Assembly (NCBI GenBank): GCA_025642075.2
Contig: JAODUO010000111.1
Span: 458,501 to 522,500, forward strand
Length of the DNA: 64,000 nt
Source: Ridgeia piscesae
Taxonomy: Eukaryota > Annelida > Polychaeta > Sabellida > Siboglinidae
Direction of reading: 5' to 3'
Made by a program: the position numbers and the translations under genes
Part shown: in pieces, positions 13,408-26,190 of the stretch
Layout: each line of letters starts with the position of its first letter
How positions within the stretch are numbered: position 1 is the first letter of the stretch
Notes under the pieces: generated by a model
Told to the model about the DNA's origin: nothing
Seen by the model: the letters and a program-made list of their open reading frames with translations, nothing else
Database searches by the model: none

Positions 13408-15064
13408 GTATACGTCAGAGCTGTCTGCATGTATCACAGCAGTCTGTATGTATCAGAGCAGTATGTATGTATCACAGCAGTCTGTATGTATCAAAGCTGT
13501 TTGTATGTATCAGAGCAGTCTGTATGTATCAGAGCAGTCTTTATATATCAGAGCAGTCTGTATGTATCAGAGCAGTATGTATGTATCAGAGCAGTATGTA
13601 TGTGTCAGAGCAGTATGTATGTGTCAGAGCTGTCTGTATGTATCAGAGCAGTCTGTATGTATCAGAGCAGTTTGTATGTATCAGAGCAGTATGTATGTAT
13701 CAGAGCAGTATGTATGTATCAGAGCAGTATGTATGTATCAGAGCTGTATGTATGTATCAGAGCAGTATGTATGTATCAGAGCAGTATGTATGTATCAGAG
13801 CAGTATGTATGCATCAGAGCAGTATGTATGTATCAGAGCTGTATGTATGCATCAGAGCAGTATGTATGTATCAGAGCAGTATGTATGTGTCAGAGCTGTC
13901 TGTATGTATCAGAGCAGTCTGTATGTATCAGAGCTGTATGTATGTATCAGAGCAGTCTGTATGTATCAGAGCTGTATGTATGTATCAGAGCAGTCTGTAT
14001 GTATCAGAGCAGTATGTATGTATCAGAGCTGTCTGTATGTATCAGAGCAGTCTGTATGTATCAGAGCTGTATGTATGTATCAGAGCAGTCTGTATGTATC
14101 AGAGCAGTATGTATGTGTCAGAGCTGTCTGTATGTATCAGAGCAGTCTGTATGTATCAGAGCTGTATGTATGTATCAGAGCAGTCTGTATGTATCAGAGC
14201 AGTCTGTATGTATCAGAGCTGTATGTATGTATCAGAGCAGTCTGTATGTATCAGAGCTGTCTGTATGTATCAGAGCAGTCTGTATGTATCAGAGCTGTAT
14301 GTATGTATCAGAGCAGTCTGTATGTATCAGAGCTGTATGTATGTATCAGAGCAGTCTGTATGTATCAGAGCAGTATGTATGTATCAGAGCTGTCTGTATG
14401 TATCAGAGCAGTCTGTATGTATCAGAGCTGTATGTATGTATCAGAGCAGTCTGTATGTATCAGAGCAGTATGTATGTGTCAGAGCTGTCTGTATGTATCA
14501 GAGCAGTCTGTATGTATCAGAGCTGTATGTATGTATCAGAGCAGTCTGTATGTATCAGAGCAGTATGTATGTATCAGAGCAGTCTGTATGTATCAGAGCA
14601 ACCTGTATGTGTCAGAGCAGTCTGTATGTATCAGAGCAGTCTGCATGTATCACAGCAGTCTGTATGTATCAGAGCAGTCTGTATGTATCAGAGCAGTCTG
14701 TATGTATCAGAGCAGTCTGCATGTATCACAGCAGTCTGTGTGTGTCAGAGCAGTCTGTGTGTGTCAGAGCAGTATGTATGTGTCAGAGCAGTCTGTATGT
14801 GTCAGAGCAGTCTGTATGTATCAGGGCAGTCTGTATGTATCAGAGCTGTCTGTATGTATCAGAGCTGTCTGTATGTGTCAGAGCAGTCTGTATGTGTCAG
14901 GGCAGTCTGTATGTGTCAGAGCTGTCTGTATGTATCAGAGCTGTTTATATGTATCAGAGCAGTCTGTATGTATCAGAGCAGTATGTAGGTATCAGAGCAG
15001 TCTGTATGTATCAGAGCAGTCTGTATGTGTCAGAGCAGTCTGTATGTGTCAGATCAGTCGACAT
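13408..15064. repeat. 19-bp minisatellite (CAGAGCAGTCTGTATGTAT)
   Basis: About 87 copies of a 19-bp unit. All three plus frames are open for about 550-620 codons and read the same 19-residue cycle (MYQSSLYVSEQSVCIRAVC type) with shifted starts. Variants CAGAGCTGT/CAGAGCAGT, GTATGTAT/GTATGTGT and TCTG/TATG alternate. The 3' third is the most diverged. I regard it as non-coding. Confidence 0.96.
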
Positions 15065-17420
15065 GTTTCTAGAATAATGCCCCTACAAGGTACTTCCTTT
15101 TTTATTTTATCACATTTTTATCAGAGCAACCAAGTTACCATATCAATTGAATATAATATATGTCAAACTGACTAAATGATTTACCCTGTAAAATATTCTA
15201 TTTACTCCCAACAGAATTAAAGCAACTTACTATGTACAACTACATAATTGATCCTCTTGTCAACCTCACAGGACCCAGGCCTGTCACTTGAGGGCATTTT
15301 CTTTCATCGCTCCTCCTAAATCTCTCCCTGCTAAGTAAACCTTCCTGTCTGCATTGGTACTCAGGAAGTAGTTCATCAAAACGACAGTTGCAATTTCCTG
15401 GCATTTGAACCAGTGTTCACTGCTGGCCCTGGCTCTAAAGACACCGGTGGAGAAATTACATAAATTTTGAATGACTGCCCATGAGAACTTGGCAGTCCTA
15501 AAAAGTGTTGGTGATTTGACATGACACTGTTGACAGGTGGCTACTGTTATCACAACACAAGTGTCACCACTCTGACAGCCTGAGATGACACATATGACAT
15601 CTGCGGCTATCATCTCTGGCTGAATTCTAGTCATAGATAAGTGACAAGTCGTAAAGCTAACGGAGATAACACATAGAAACAGTTTTGGTATGTAATAATC
15701 AAAATATGTTAAGTGAATATTTAACTTCACTTTTAATTCAGATATAATTTATTAAGTCAAACTGATTCCCAATATTATAAATGCAGAATGGTTACATGAA
15801 AAGCACTGGAAGATAAATTTACAAAGGTGTTGTTGACGCTAATTATTTAATATAAATGATCACACTGCATAATTTAGGCACATGTTGTGAATAAGGTTAA
15901 ATGTCTTATTTAAATAAATTGATTAATTGAATTTTAGACATATATATTCAGCAAAATAGAAAAAGCAACAATACAATAAAAGAATTGAGTGAGAATCAGG
16001 TCCGAAGAAGCACTAACAGGGAACATAATCCTAGTACAGATGTACATCTATTTTTGTTACAAATGTAATCATATTACACATGTTTGCTATGTAATCTATT
16101 ATTTAAACATTCACCGTTCCTTCTCTATCCTATATGCACATAGGGCACGCCCCGCAGTTAACCTCCAATTACCCCATGTTGGGCAATTCTATCCATCTGA
16201 ATATTAATGAAACCAACAAACAATGCAAACTGGTTCACCTCCAAATGATAACGTATCAGCGTAGACCAAAACCCACATGGACTCTGTTATTCAAATTTTC
16301 TCATTAAATATAATTTGAAACCTACGGCGCTATCACACAAAAAAGCATAACAATAAAAATGCTTCATAAGATAACATGGTCCACTGTTAATGTCAAACAA
16401 ATGGCACTTTCGCCCATGCGTGAAGAGATTTCCAAATACAATGGCTTGTTAAAGCTGCACTCGCCAACAACTGATATCCTTCTGCTGTGAACTATTTAAT
16501 GTCAAGATATGTCAAGGCTGAATATAAACTGCATTTTATCAAATTAATTGAGCAACTATATCTTTACACTTTTATTACTAACATTATAAACTGAAACAGA
16601 AATAAAGTACTTGCATTTTTTCTTAATTAATTTAACTTATTACTGATCAGTGCGAGACCATTCAGTGCATTATGCAGTTGGTTTACTGATTTACAATACA
16701 CATAGTTTTATTAAATTCATCAAACATTTTGTATTGTTAAATTGAAAATTGTGAAGCTGAACATCAGCTATCGTAGAGGCAGAGAAGTTTCCTAAATGTG
16801 AAAGGATGGGTAATTTGACTGTGTTTGATAATTTTCTCACATGTGCCCCTTTATAGGTTGTTCTTAATTACCTAGATTGAGACAGCAAACAATTTCTTTA
16901 GAACAAAATTGAACAATATCTGAACTTACTAGTTGTGTTACTGAGGTGTGGTGTGGAACACTTGAGTGGTACTCAGACAGTACAGGCAGTAGTTTAGGGG
17001 GTCCACCGTTTGGGGTGTTTGAGAGAGTAACAATGTTTCCGTTATCACACCTGTGACTCAGGTGTTAATAGATTTCTCACCTGGGTTATCTCAAAGGTTA
17101 GGAGCTTGTGGACCCAGTGGGTAGGTGAATTGTGCAATCAAAGGTGCCCCTTAAGATACTTTAAGTTTTCTTTTTTCCATTTGTTGACCTTTGCAACAGA
17201 TCTACATAAAAAAACATACAAAACAGGCTGTGTAAAAGTTAGCGTCTCCATTAGACTCAGGCGCCTCAATAATTTATCTTTTGTAATACTTGATGAGGCA
17301 ATAATATGATCATGACGTGTTTGTGTTTTCACTGGATAAATATTTTAATATAATGAATAAATATTTAAATAAAATGAATACACATCTGTGCTAAGGCAGA
17401 TATATCAATGGAACATAAAA
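15065..17420. other. Unique AT-rich sequence, one unrecognised open frame
   Basis: A minus frame of 148 codons at 15284-15730 starts MKLNIHLTYFDYYIPKLFLC, with a hydrophobic N-terminal stretch. It matches no family I recognise. The rest is AT-rich with no splice-bounded exon I can defend. Confidence 0.4.
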
Positions 17421-17857
17421 TATAACTGAATTTAAATATAAAATAATTGTTGATGCATGGATAGATATAACTGAATTTAAATATGAAATAACTGTTGATG
17501 CATGGATAGATATAACTGAATTGAAATATAAAATAACTGTTGATGCATGGGAAAAAATTTAAAAATTTAAACTTGAATCTTTTAAATATAAAATAACTGT
17601 TGATGCATGGATAGACATAACTGAATCTAAATATAAAATAACTGTTTATGCATGGATAGATATAACTGAATTTAAATATAAAATAACTGTTGATGCATGG
17701 ATAGATATAACTGAATTTAAATATAAAATAACTGTTGATGCATGGATAGATATAACTGAATCTTTAAATATAAAATAACTGTTGATGCATGGATAGATAT
17801 AACTGAATCTAAATATAAAATAACTGTTGATGCAAGGATAGATATAACTGAATTTAA
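17421..17857. repeat. 45-bp AT-rich minisatellite
   Basis: About ten copies of a 45-bp unit containing ATAACTGTTGATGCATGG and ATAGATATAACTGAA. One copy near 17550-17580 is disrupted by an A/T-rich insertion. On the minus strand the unit (15 codons) gives an open VISIHASTVILYLNS cycle, which is not taken as coding. Confidence 0.9.
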
Positions 17858-20800
17858 AATTAAACACAAGTGTTGTACACTACTACAGACGATACTGTAA
17901 AGTGTTACATTTCGTAGCTCTTACACCAGTGTGCTGCTGCCTATGTTATAATCAAATGATAGAGGAATGTGCTTGGGGACCATCTCCAAGGGTGGCCATT
18001 TAAATTTTGTTTTCTCAATTCTTATACTAAAAACAAAATGTGTGGCTAATGAGTTTTTCCCCAACATCTCGTAGGTGACCACTGAAATATTGGCCCTGTG
18101 CAGTGTTTGCCATAACTGAAAAACCACAGGATTTGAATGAGCACAAAAATATTATTAGGAAACGGTTGTAAGTTGTACTTGTAAATACTAACAATAAACT
18201 ATTATTTTGGGGTAAAGCAGACTGTTAATCGTATTTAACACCAACTAGATCTAGCTGATTTAAAAAAAATAACCAGTGTGTAACTGGTTCAGGATAAATT
18301 ATGTGTCTTATTTGGAAACCATGTCAACCAGTATGTCTGTACTGAACAAAATCATAGTTGGCATACCCTAAATAAAACTGTGAAACACCTGTTTACATGT
18401 ACCATTATGTTCCAGCTACCACTGGTGATGGCAGCACCTCATGTGTCTATACTATTTATGTGTACACTTATTATGTGATGTTACTGTTGTTTTATTTCTC
18501 ATATCTAGTCTACTAAAAGACATTTTATTATTATGCTACACGTGAAATTATTATTACATTGTTTATGCAGTTATTGGGAGTTGCCAGTGACCAGTTTTCT
18601 TAATAAATATTTATGTTATACTAATAATTATCTCAACTAACTGGCAACAACCTAAAATGGCTCTGTTGTCAGCCTGGAATCATATATTATATTACCGATG
18701 GTTTTCAATTTGTTTATTTGTATATGTGATTTATACAATTCCAAAAAACTCTATCTATCTATCTTTCTATCTAACAAAATCTTTCCTCATGTAACTGTTT
18801 TTTCTCACCACTCGCTTTTTTATCACACAATCTGGGAATATCTCTAATGCTGACCACATAAAATATTAAACAATATTCTAAAGATACATTTAAGATTACA
18901 AACAAGATAATGGAAAGGTATAATTGTTTGCACCAAAGAGTAACTGGAAAATTATATGAAGTTCTATTTATCCTGCCTCTTAAGCGATCGCTATAAAAGG
19001 CAGGTCTTGTGCAGGTGTTGCTCTGAAAACCACTGCATTTGTGGAAAATGGGTCCAAGGAATGTTTCACCGACCAACCGACAACCGTGTAGAAGACTTGT
19101 CTGGCGCCAGGACCAGGGGAGTTTGGTACAGCAACTGGCAGTACAGCGGGAGGGAAACAGATGGCTACATCCCCTGTGGCGTGGTGTGTGTGTGTGCGCA
19201 ACATACGCGGGTGTGCACGCAACAGCTCATGTGTGTGTGTGTACAGTTATACCGGTACTAGAATTAAACTGTGCAATGTAGTAGTCCTTTCACTGTCAGT
19301 GAATCACATTGCTGACACTCTGGTCTGTTCACTTCTCTGCACATGTGTTTGTTCACTTTCCTCAAAGACCATTGCCACTGGCCACGTGTTTTAGAAAACA
19401 CAACAGTTACTTACAGCTATATTTTTCAGTGGATAACCTGAGTGATCAGCCATTTGCCAGGTGACACCACTGTGATGAAGTGTTTGATTTATTGTGAAAT
19501 CATTTTTTGCTCCATGAGGTCCCACAACTGTGCAGCAGAAACAAACTGATCATCAGGACAAGTTTATTTCTTCGAGAAATTATTTTTAAATGGTCAATTA
19601 GTTTGATTATTTCTACCCTGACACACAGTAGCACTGCACTGCAGGTGGTGTTGAATGTAAGGTTTCAGAGGATTGACTTGGTACATTCTGTGGAATTCAC
19701 AGACTTGAAACACGACTCTTACCACCTCCTAGGGAAGCACCTGCTCCCCACCCCCAACAATCAGAACCCACCCACCCCCATCCCAACCATCAGAATCAAC
19801 TAAATCAATTCCATCTGGATTCTGGACAGAAACCCAATGATCACAGGTGCCAGTGTTAAATATGTCAAAACTACAATTGTTTATTGTTATGCAAACAACA
19901 TATCTGCTCCGTGTAATTGGCTGTGTTAATAAAAAAATTCATCTGGGTAATATAAAATGTGTTTATCCTATATCATGAATCAGGTACTTTTGTGTAAAAA
20001 AATTAATGTGTGAGTAATTTAAACAATATCAAAAGTTGGTTTTAAAAAGTGCATACATTTGTGTAAATTGTGAACAGAACGTTTTTCATAAAAAGAATTT
20101 GAGTAAAAAAATCAAATTGAAGGGGGTACATTAAAAAAATTCTTTCATGTTTAGAATACTCAGGTTCAACATATTACTCAGTGTCACAAGTTTGTGGAGC
20201 CTCCTGTTTGCTTTAAAATACACAAACACATAATTTACTATATAATAATGATCTTAGCATCACAAACATTCTTAGCAGCTCCATAACCATTACCCTGGAA
20301 CTTAGTGCTTAGTTTCTCAAATGTCAAGAATCTTACCCCAATTTCAAATCCAAGAAAAGACAGAACTAACTATTCACTGAAATCAAGGACCATATGTGTG
20401 ATCCCTTGAGCCTTTTCGTTATACAGTGCTTGGTGTCTCTCTCAAGTCTGTAGGGAATTCTACACAGATACATGAATTAGCTAGTATCCTAATGAACCAG
20501 GGTGGCAGCTTAAAGCAGGGACTGAGTGCATTCCACCCTAAATTAATCAGGCCATGGGCAGTGCTGTCTCCTGTAATCAAGGGACATGTAGCGTTTGTTG
20601 GCTGCCAATTAGGAGACCAGATCCCGCCCTTTCTTGCCGTTTCATCCCAGATCAGTATCAGACTTATGTGGGGAAGTAGAACTTCTGTCTCTGTTGTTTT
20701 CCCCAAAACTGAAAACCCACATGAATGAGTGTGGTTTAATTTACTTCTGCGGTCACAAGAAAGTAAATTAAATAATACGTATCATGTGGTCAACACCCCA

Positions 20801-21533
20801 GATGGTTTTTCTGCTGTAATTCGCGTTTTATGTCTGTGGTTCTTCTGTGTGTAAATATTTGATCAACACTGCACACAAATAACTTGAAGATCTGACATGA
20901 AGTAGACCAGAGTGGATGTAACAGCATAGTAATTTATCTTGTTTGTGATATGGATTATTTCATATCAAGAAACACATGCATTTTGAAGGATCATAGGAGC
21001 AATATCAGTAAATTTCGGCACACTGAACAGTATACATAAACATATTTGTGAATAAAAAATAAAATGTACTACTTCAAAAGAAAAGAACTAATAATAGTAA
21101 TAATAATAAACATTTAAATTATTTTAAAATAAAAAACTTTGTTTTTCTTAAATAAATTATACAGAATGATATTTTATCCCCATATTATGTAATTTTATAT
21201 ATTATTACCAAATACCTACAAGACAGAGGCTATTTAAATTAGTAACAAGATTTTAATTAAGAAAACTAAGAAACATAGATGCTTATCTGCTTTTAACCCA
21301 GATAATCATATTTGAACAAAATATGCTTGGATGCCTCATAGGCTCTAAGATCTATAACTACCCAGGTATTTAATAAATATATTAAACACTGTAATTTAAA
21401 TTTGATTTTATTACCCTTCCGTGTGTTTGTTGTCATATTAGATAAAAATGTGCAAGTGCAAAAAATAAAATGTTAAGATTTTGCTCCATATGTCTTAGAT
21501 ACAGTAAATGTCCAACATGTTAATTGTACTTAC
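17858..21533. other. Mostly unique AT-rich sequence with two notable patches
   Basis: A CpG-richer patch at 18980-19200 carries TATAAAAGG (18992-19000) on plus and is open in several frames on both strands. A plus-frame stretch near 19080-19180 includes GVWYSNWQYSG, but no family is recognised. A second patch, 20426-20728, is open on both strands and holds several ATTA/TAAT cores. Elsewhere I see nothing but a short TATC run at 18751-18775. Confidence 0.4.
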
Positions 21534-21708
21534 TGAGTTTGCTCCCTTGTATTGCAGTAACTGGCACAAATATTCCGGGTTTGTCTTCCACATTCAGTCT
21601 ACAAGCATCTGCTAGTCCAGGTGTACAAGAACTCAGTGCCAACGCAATGTTGCATTCTGCCTCCTGTAGCAAAGCGGCATGAAGTGGGTACATGGGTGAG
21701 TCCATTAT
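21534..21708 (-). CDS. Candidate coding exon, unknown protein
   Basis: On the minus strand a 175-nt segment runs from a possible acceptor (CACCCCTCCGAG) to a strong donor, CTCA followed by GTAAGTAC. The translation is open throughout and includes MDSPMYPLHAALLQEAECN and later DKPGIFVPVTAIQGSKL, a composition more protein-like than the surrounding frames. A stop lies about 50 nt upstream in the same frame, so this would be an internal or first coding exon with a splice junction close by. It sits in the CpG-poor part of the window, which in invertebrates often marks transcribed, methylated gene bodies. I do not recognise the family; a weak ankyrin-like PLHAALL start is not enough to name it. 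No partner exon was identified. Confidence 0.35.
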
Positions 21709-23240
21709 CTCGGAGGGGTGACGGCCAGTATGACATTGAAATAGAAAAGTGATTCAGTTGCATGAATTCATTAGAAGTGGCAAACCACATTGCTCACAGA
21801 CGCATGTGCAGTGAGGCGTGCAAAGTCTGCAGGAGTGTTTTTCCTAAGGGTGAATGAAACCAAGAAAGAAACTGCTAAAAACATGTTAAATTAACATATT
21901 GGAATAGGAGCAATGTCACTAGCTACTTCTAGGAAGGTTTGGTAAATGTTATTAAACCTACTTACAACAGGAGACTATTTCTTTGTTTAGCTTGTTACCA
22001 ATATAAGCAAGTATAAATATGCACCGACGGTGCACAAATAGCTCATATAAACATATACGAGTAGAGAATTACCTAATAACTGAATGCATTCAGACTATGT
22101 ATTTTTACCAACACCCTCTATATATTAGATAAATTTTTTTTCAGACAAAAAAAAATTTTTTTTTTTTTTTACGACACCTATAATGTTTACATGTCCAACT
22201 ATGTATCTGTTGTATAGTTTTGAAGACCAAACATCTTTTTATGGCATGTTTTCAGGAAGATGAGAATCAATAATTTTAGGTGTTCAAATGCATAGCAGTC
22301 ATTGGGGTACATTTGTACAAAATAAACCAATATATGTTAAAGTTAACAGTCAAGGCAATGAGCACAAACAAGCAAACAAACAAACAAAACAACAGATGCA
22401 TGTCCAAACACCATCAGTGATAGTGAGTTGACAGGAGGATTTTCCTGAGCATTTGGATCATGCAAGAATCTACACACAAACGCCACACGTTATGGACATA
22501 GATCATTTACAAACACTTAGCACTGAAGCCAGCCTGCATCCTGAGTGTGCTGGGCAGAACTTAACCTTTGCCTGCTTCTGGTAATTCTAGAACTACCACT
22601 GCAAACACAAGACCTTGGTAATCCTACTGTTTGACTGGTCAATATCTTTACCCTCTTGGGGTTTGCCAGGCCCCCTTATACTGAAGGGGTGACAGGGCTC
22701 TCAACCTCCTGAGTTGTGTAACTGGGAACTGCTCAAAAGCTTAGATTATTTCAATATAACTGTGTATTTACATATCTTGGCACATTTTCTTTGTGAAATG
22801 ATATTATAAAATATGAGAATGGCAATAAGTGTTGGCATTATCAAAAAATTAAGAAAATGTTTAAACAGTTTTCTAACGCCATAGCCATAGGCACTATACT
22901 CATTTACTATAGTATTTGGTGGGATATAAAATGTTTTATTGTCTAAAGTTTGTTGGAATATCTTAGACAGTGTCTTGCAACTGATCATAATATTATCATA
23001 ATTAATATCTCCTAGTCAGCAGGTTGTGTAAATCGTTGAATTGTTTGTAGTTGAACTATTCAGCATTGTTATTTCATATACATATATATATATATATATA
23101 TAGTCCACACTGGCAAAAATAGTGCTTAGAAATGTGTAATACATAATCCATAGATACCATAAAAACTGCCCAACAGGTACGAATAATTAAGTAATAATTT
23201 GCAAACCTCACTTATACGTAATGAAAATTGTAATGGGAAA
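21709..23240. other. Unique AT-rich sequence, no gene seen
   Basis: Contains an A-run followed by a T-run at about 22146-22170 (hairpin-prone), a CAAA run near 22370-22388 and (AT)n at 23082-23101. No exon or element peptide is recognised. Confidence 0.5.
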
Positions 23241-24100
23241 TTATTCCTTGCGACGTCTGACGACTCTCGCTGTTTATCTCCGTCTCATGATTAGAGATGA
23301 TCTGTTCAGTCTCTTCTGCTGTCTGTCTCTATCTCCATATCTCTGTCCTTAGTAATTAATACTCCCATCTGCACCGAAGAGGTGTATTCTGTTGAGGTAT
23401 TGTTATATGGTACATGTTGGTCCGTTTATGACGGTCCTACGTGTACAACCATAAGTCGGCGTCACCCAAAGTCTGACCTGGGAACTGAGGGTCATTCGCG
23501 ATTTGGACGTCTGCATTCCAGCAATGTGAAGGAGCGTACTCTCCAAATACAAAAACAGAGTCACTGTAACTGATTTAAACACTACACACGGGTCCGCAAC
23601 GGAATGCTTTCATAATCATCGAAGCCAGAATCGGAGTAGAAAAACCTAATTCGTTACACCTTGCTTTATTCAACGATGGATCAGGATCAATCAACCAAAA
23701 CGGAGACGAAATCACCGATGACGCATGCGCTGGCACCAACGTCGCGGGAAATGTTTCCGTCCGTAAAACCGATTTAGGCTCTCTAGACTTCTTTTGCGTA
23801 CGCCTTAATCATTACCATCGACATTGGATAGCAGAGGGGAGGTGGGAGGTAAAAACTGAATAAATATCCAATTACTTGTCGTAGTTGTCTTCACTTCTAA
23901 AACTAGCATAAATCCAATAATTCTCAACTGTCTGCCGAAGTGCGCAGTTGGATATTTGGGCACACTTTCGATCTTGGTTTAGGGCTTACGTAAACGAATA
24001 TAACACGGCCACCCGTTGAAGCTGTGGATACAAGAACGAGAGAGGAGAGGGGGAGGGAGGAAGGAGGAGTGACAAACAGACGCATATATAAAGCAGGAAG
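23241..24100. other. Start of CpG-rich compartment, no gene identified
   Basis: CpG frequency rises sharply from about 23245. Possible promoter or intergenic DNA for a minus-strand gene covering the CpG-poor region to the left; there is no direct evidence of a start site. Confidence 0.3.
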
Positions 24101-24293
<193 letters not shown>

Positions 24294-26109
24294 CGGGTTG
24301 GAGGAGATCGAGAAAGACGCCTCCAATGTTTGTCCAATTATGAAGGGGCAAAACCAATGCTACTATATTCTATAAAATTAATACAGTAATGCGAAAGGCG
24401 ATGGGGCTCGCTTTGAACAGGTTGTTTTGCACATCGTCCCCTTGTGGTTGAATGTTTACAGACTTTGTGAACATTAAACTTGTTGATCTAACCTTATAAT
24501 TACATCCACGACTTTGCTTCAGTTGTGTTTTGTGATGCATATTTATAATTTATATAGGTTTACTTTGTCTATAACGTATGTCAGGTGTTTGACAGAATAC
24601 AATGTCAATTTAAATTGATGTTTGCATTTGCCTTTGTTAACATGATTAAACCCTAGTACAGTTATTTGTGTGCAAGCAAATCTACCTCAAAGCAACCATG
24701 AGGCATTTCAAGCAGCATAAATTATCATGGGTTGATCTGTGATAGTGGTTAATCGTTATCCACTTCGCTGACTATCGGCGTTTCCAGTCCAGCGCCTATC
24801 AGCCACGGAACTCGCGGAGCAGTCGGTCCGTTTAGCCAGAAAACACCCCAGGGCGTAACACCCCTTTCTGGTTGGCTGGGCTCGGACAGTAGTCGGATGA
24901 CAAGTGAGATGGTTTCCAGTGTCGCCAACACGTCCATATATCGGTGTCTGGACTTCGTCATCGCTCGCAAGCGGAATCACAAATGGCCTGTTTCACGTAA
25001 AAGCCGGACGCCATGTCCCTTGCGTTTAAAATCACCTCTTCGAATTGGCGTTCGTTTGTCTGTTTGTCACCGCAAAGTTCCGCGCCTGTATGGTCGGTTG
25101 GTGTGGGTGATTCTTCCTGGTATCGAGGTATTAGGGTGAATCATAATCTAATTAGACTAGCACTGGGGTTATTGCGAATAGACGTTCATACATGTAATGG
25201 CAATGTCTGTGATCATAAGTGACAGTTGTTTGATAACTGCAACGTCCACAATAGTAGGACGAGAGACGTGTAAATTCAAAGTTGCAATATCAACAATGAC
25301 CTAACAGCATAGACGCGGGTACGCGGGCAAGGAGCAACAGTCCTCCTGGAATTTCGATGGGGTAGACATGGTTCTGCCCTCTCCTTCCAGTAAATCCCAG
25401 TAAAGACGGGCGCGAAAATTAATTAATTACTAATTGTGTCTACATAGAATTGACCTTTACCCGGAATATGTAATCCATAGTAATATTACAAATGAAGGAA
25501 CAACGGCAGGCAACTGTAAAAACTAGGCTTATTTCAAAAAGAGAAATGCACAAAGGTTGCAGACATTTGGGCAACAAACTTAACACGATCTCCACAGTGA
25601 CGTAGGCAGCATAATACAATACTCTTTACTCGTGCTGCTTTTCAAATGGCACTACTAATAGGCGTATAACAAACACTTTCGAATGTTCAGTAAACTTTCC
25701 AGCTGTGCATTGCAACGATATGATTTGATTTGCATCCACCAGGGAAGCTGCATGACTAAACATCATTACATAACAAAGGGTGCTTGATGAAAACATCAGC
25801 CTCTTGATGAATACAGTCATTTGTCGCAGAATCTCACGTATTGTCCCAAGGCAAATACTACTCAGGTAAGCTCTCTGTAGTTCGCCGATTAAAAGCCGCG
25901 AAAACGTGTGAAATTTCACTTCAAAAGTCGAGCTTGTTTGACCCTGCGCAAAGTGACGTAATGCTAACGGGGCGCTGTTTGCGACCAGCTTCTGAATTCG
26001 CGAGTTCTTTTCACGGCGCAGAAAGTGTGGAGAAAACAGGTTGGGCCCGTGTCAACGAGGTGATGTAACCGTTGTCGACACCAACAGCTGTTATAATTGC
26101 AGTAAACAA
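24294..26109. other. CpG-rich intergenic or promoter-like sequence
   Basis: The stretches 24750-25130 and 25900-26060 are CpG-rich with several short open frames, none recognised. 24540-24740 is AT-rich and CpG-free. No RNA gene or element peptide is seen. Confidence 0.4.
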
Positions 26110-26190
26110 TCAATTAACGCGGCACTCGAGCGTCTGAATGACTTCGGCCGCCATATTGTCTCCGGGCGCTCGCTCTGGTGATTGGCTTTT
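26110..26190 (-). promoter_or_regulatory. TATA-less promoter-like patch: CCAAT box plus YY1-type ATGGCGGC start
   Basis: Reading the minus strand, AGCCAATCA (about 26187-26179) is followed roughly 25 bp later by ACAATATGGCGGCC (ATG at 26154-26152), a close match to the YY1 consensus that often overlaps the start codon of housekeeping genes. The frame from this ATG (MAAEVIQTLECRVN) meets a stop at 26112-26110. It is therefore a tiny ORF, or an exon spliced at a weak donor such as GTTAAT. The region is a local CpG cluster. Confidence 0.4.

Noticed and set aside
13301..15175. Open frames of 548-624 codons in all three plus frames
   Set aside because: A 19-bp stop-free repeat gives the same peptide cycle in every frame; there is no sign of selection for one frame.
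15284..15730. 148-codon minus-strand gene
   Set aside because: It is the longest non-repeat frame in its area, but has no family motif, no promoter and no splice signals I can defend.
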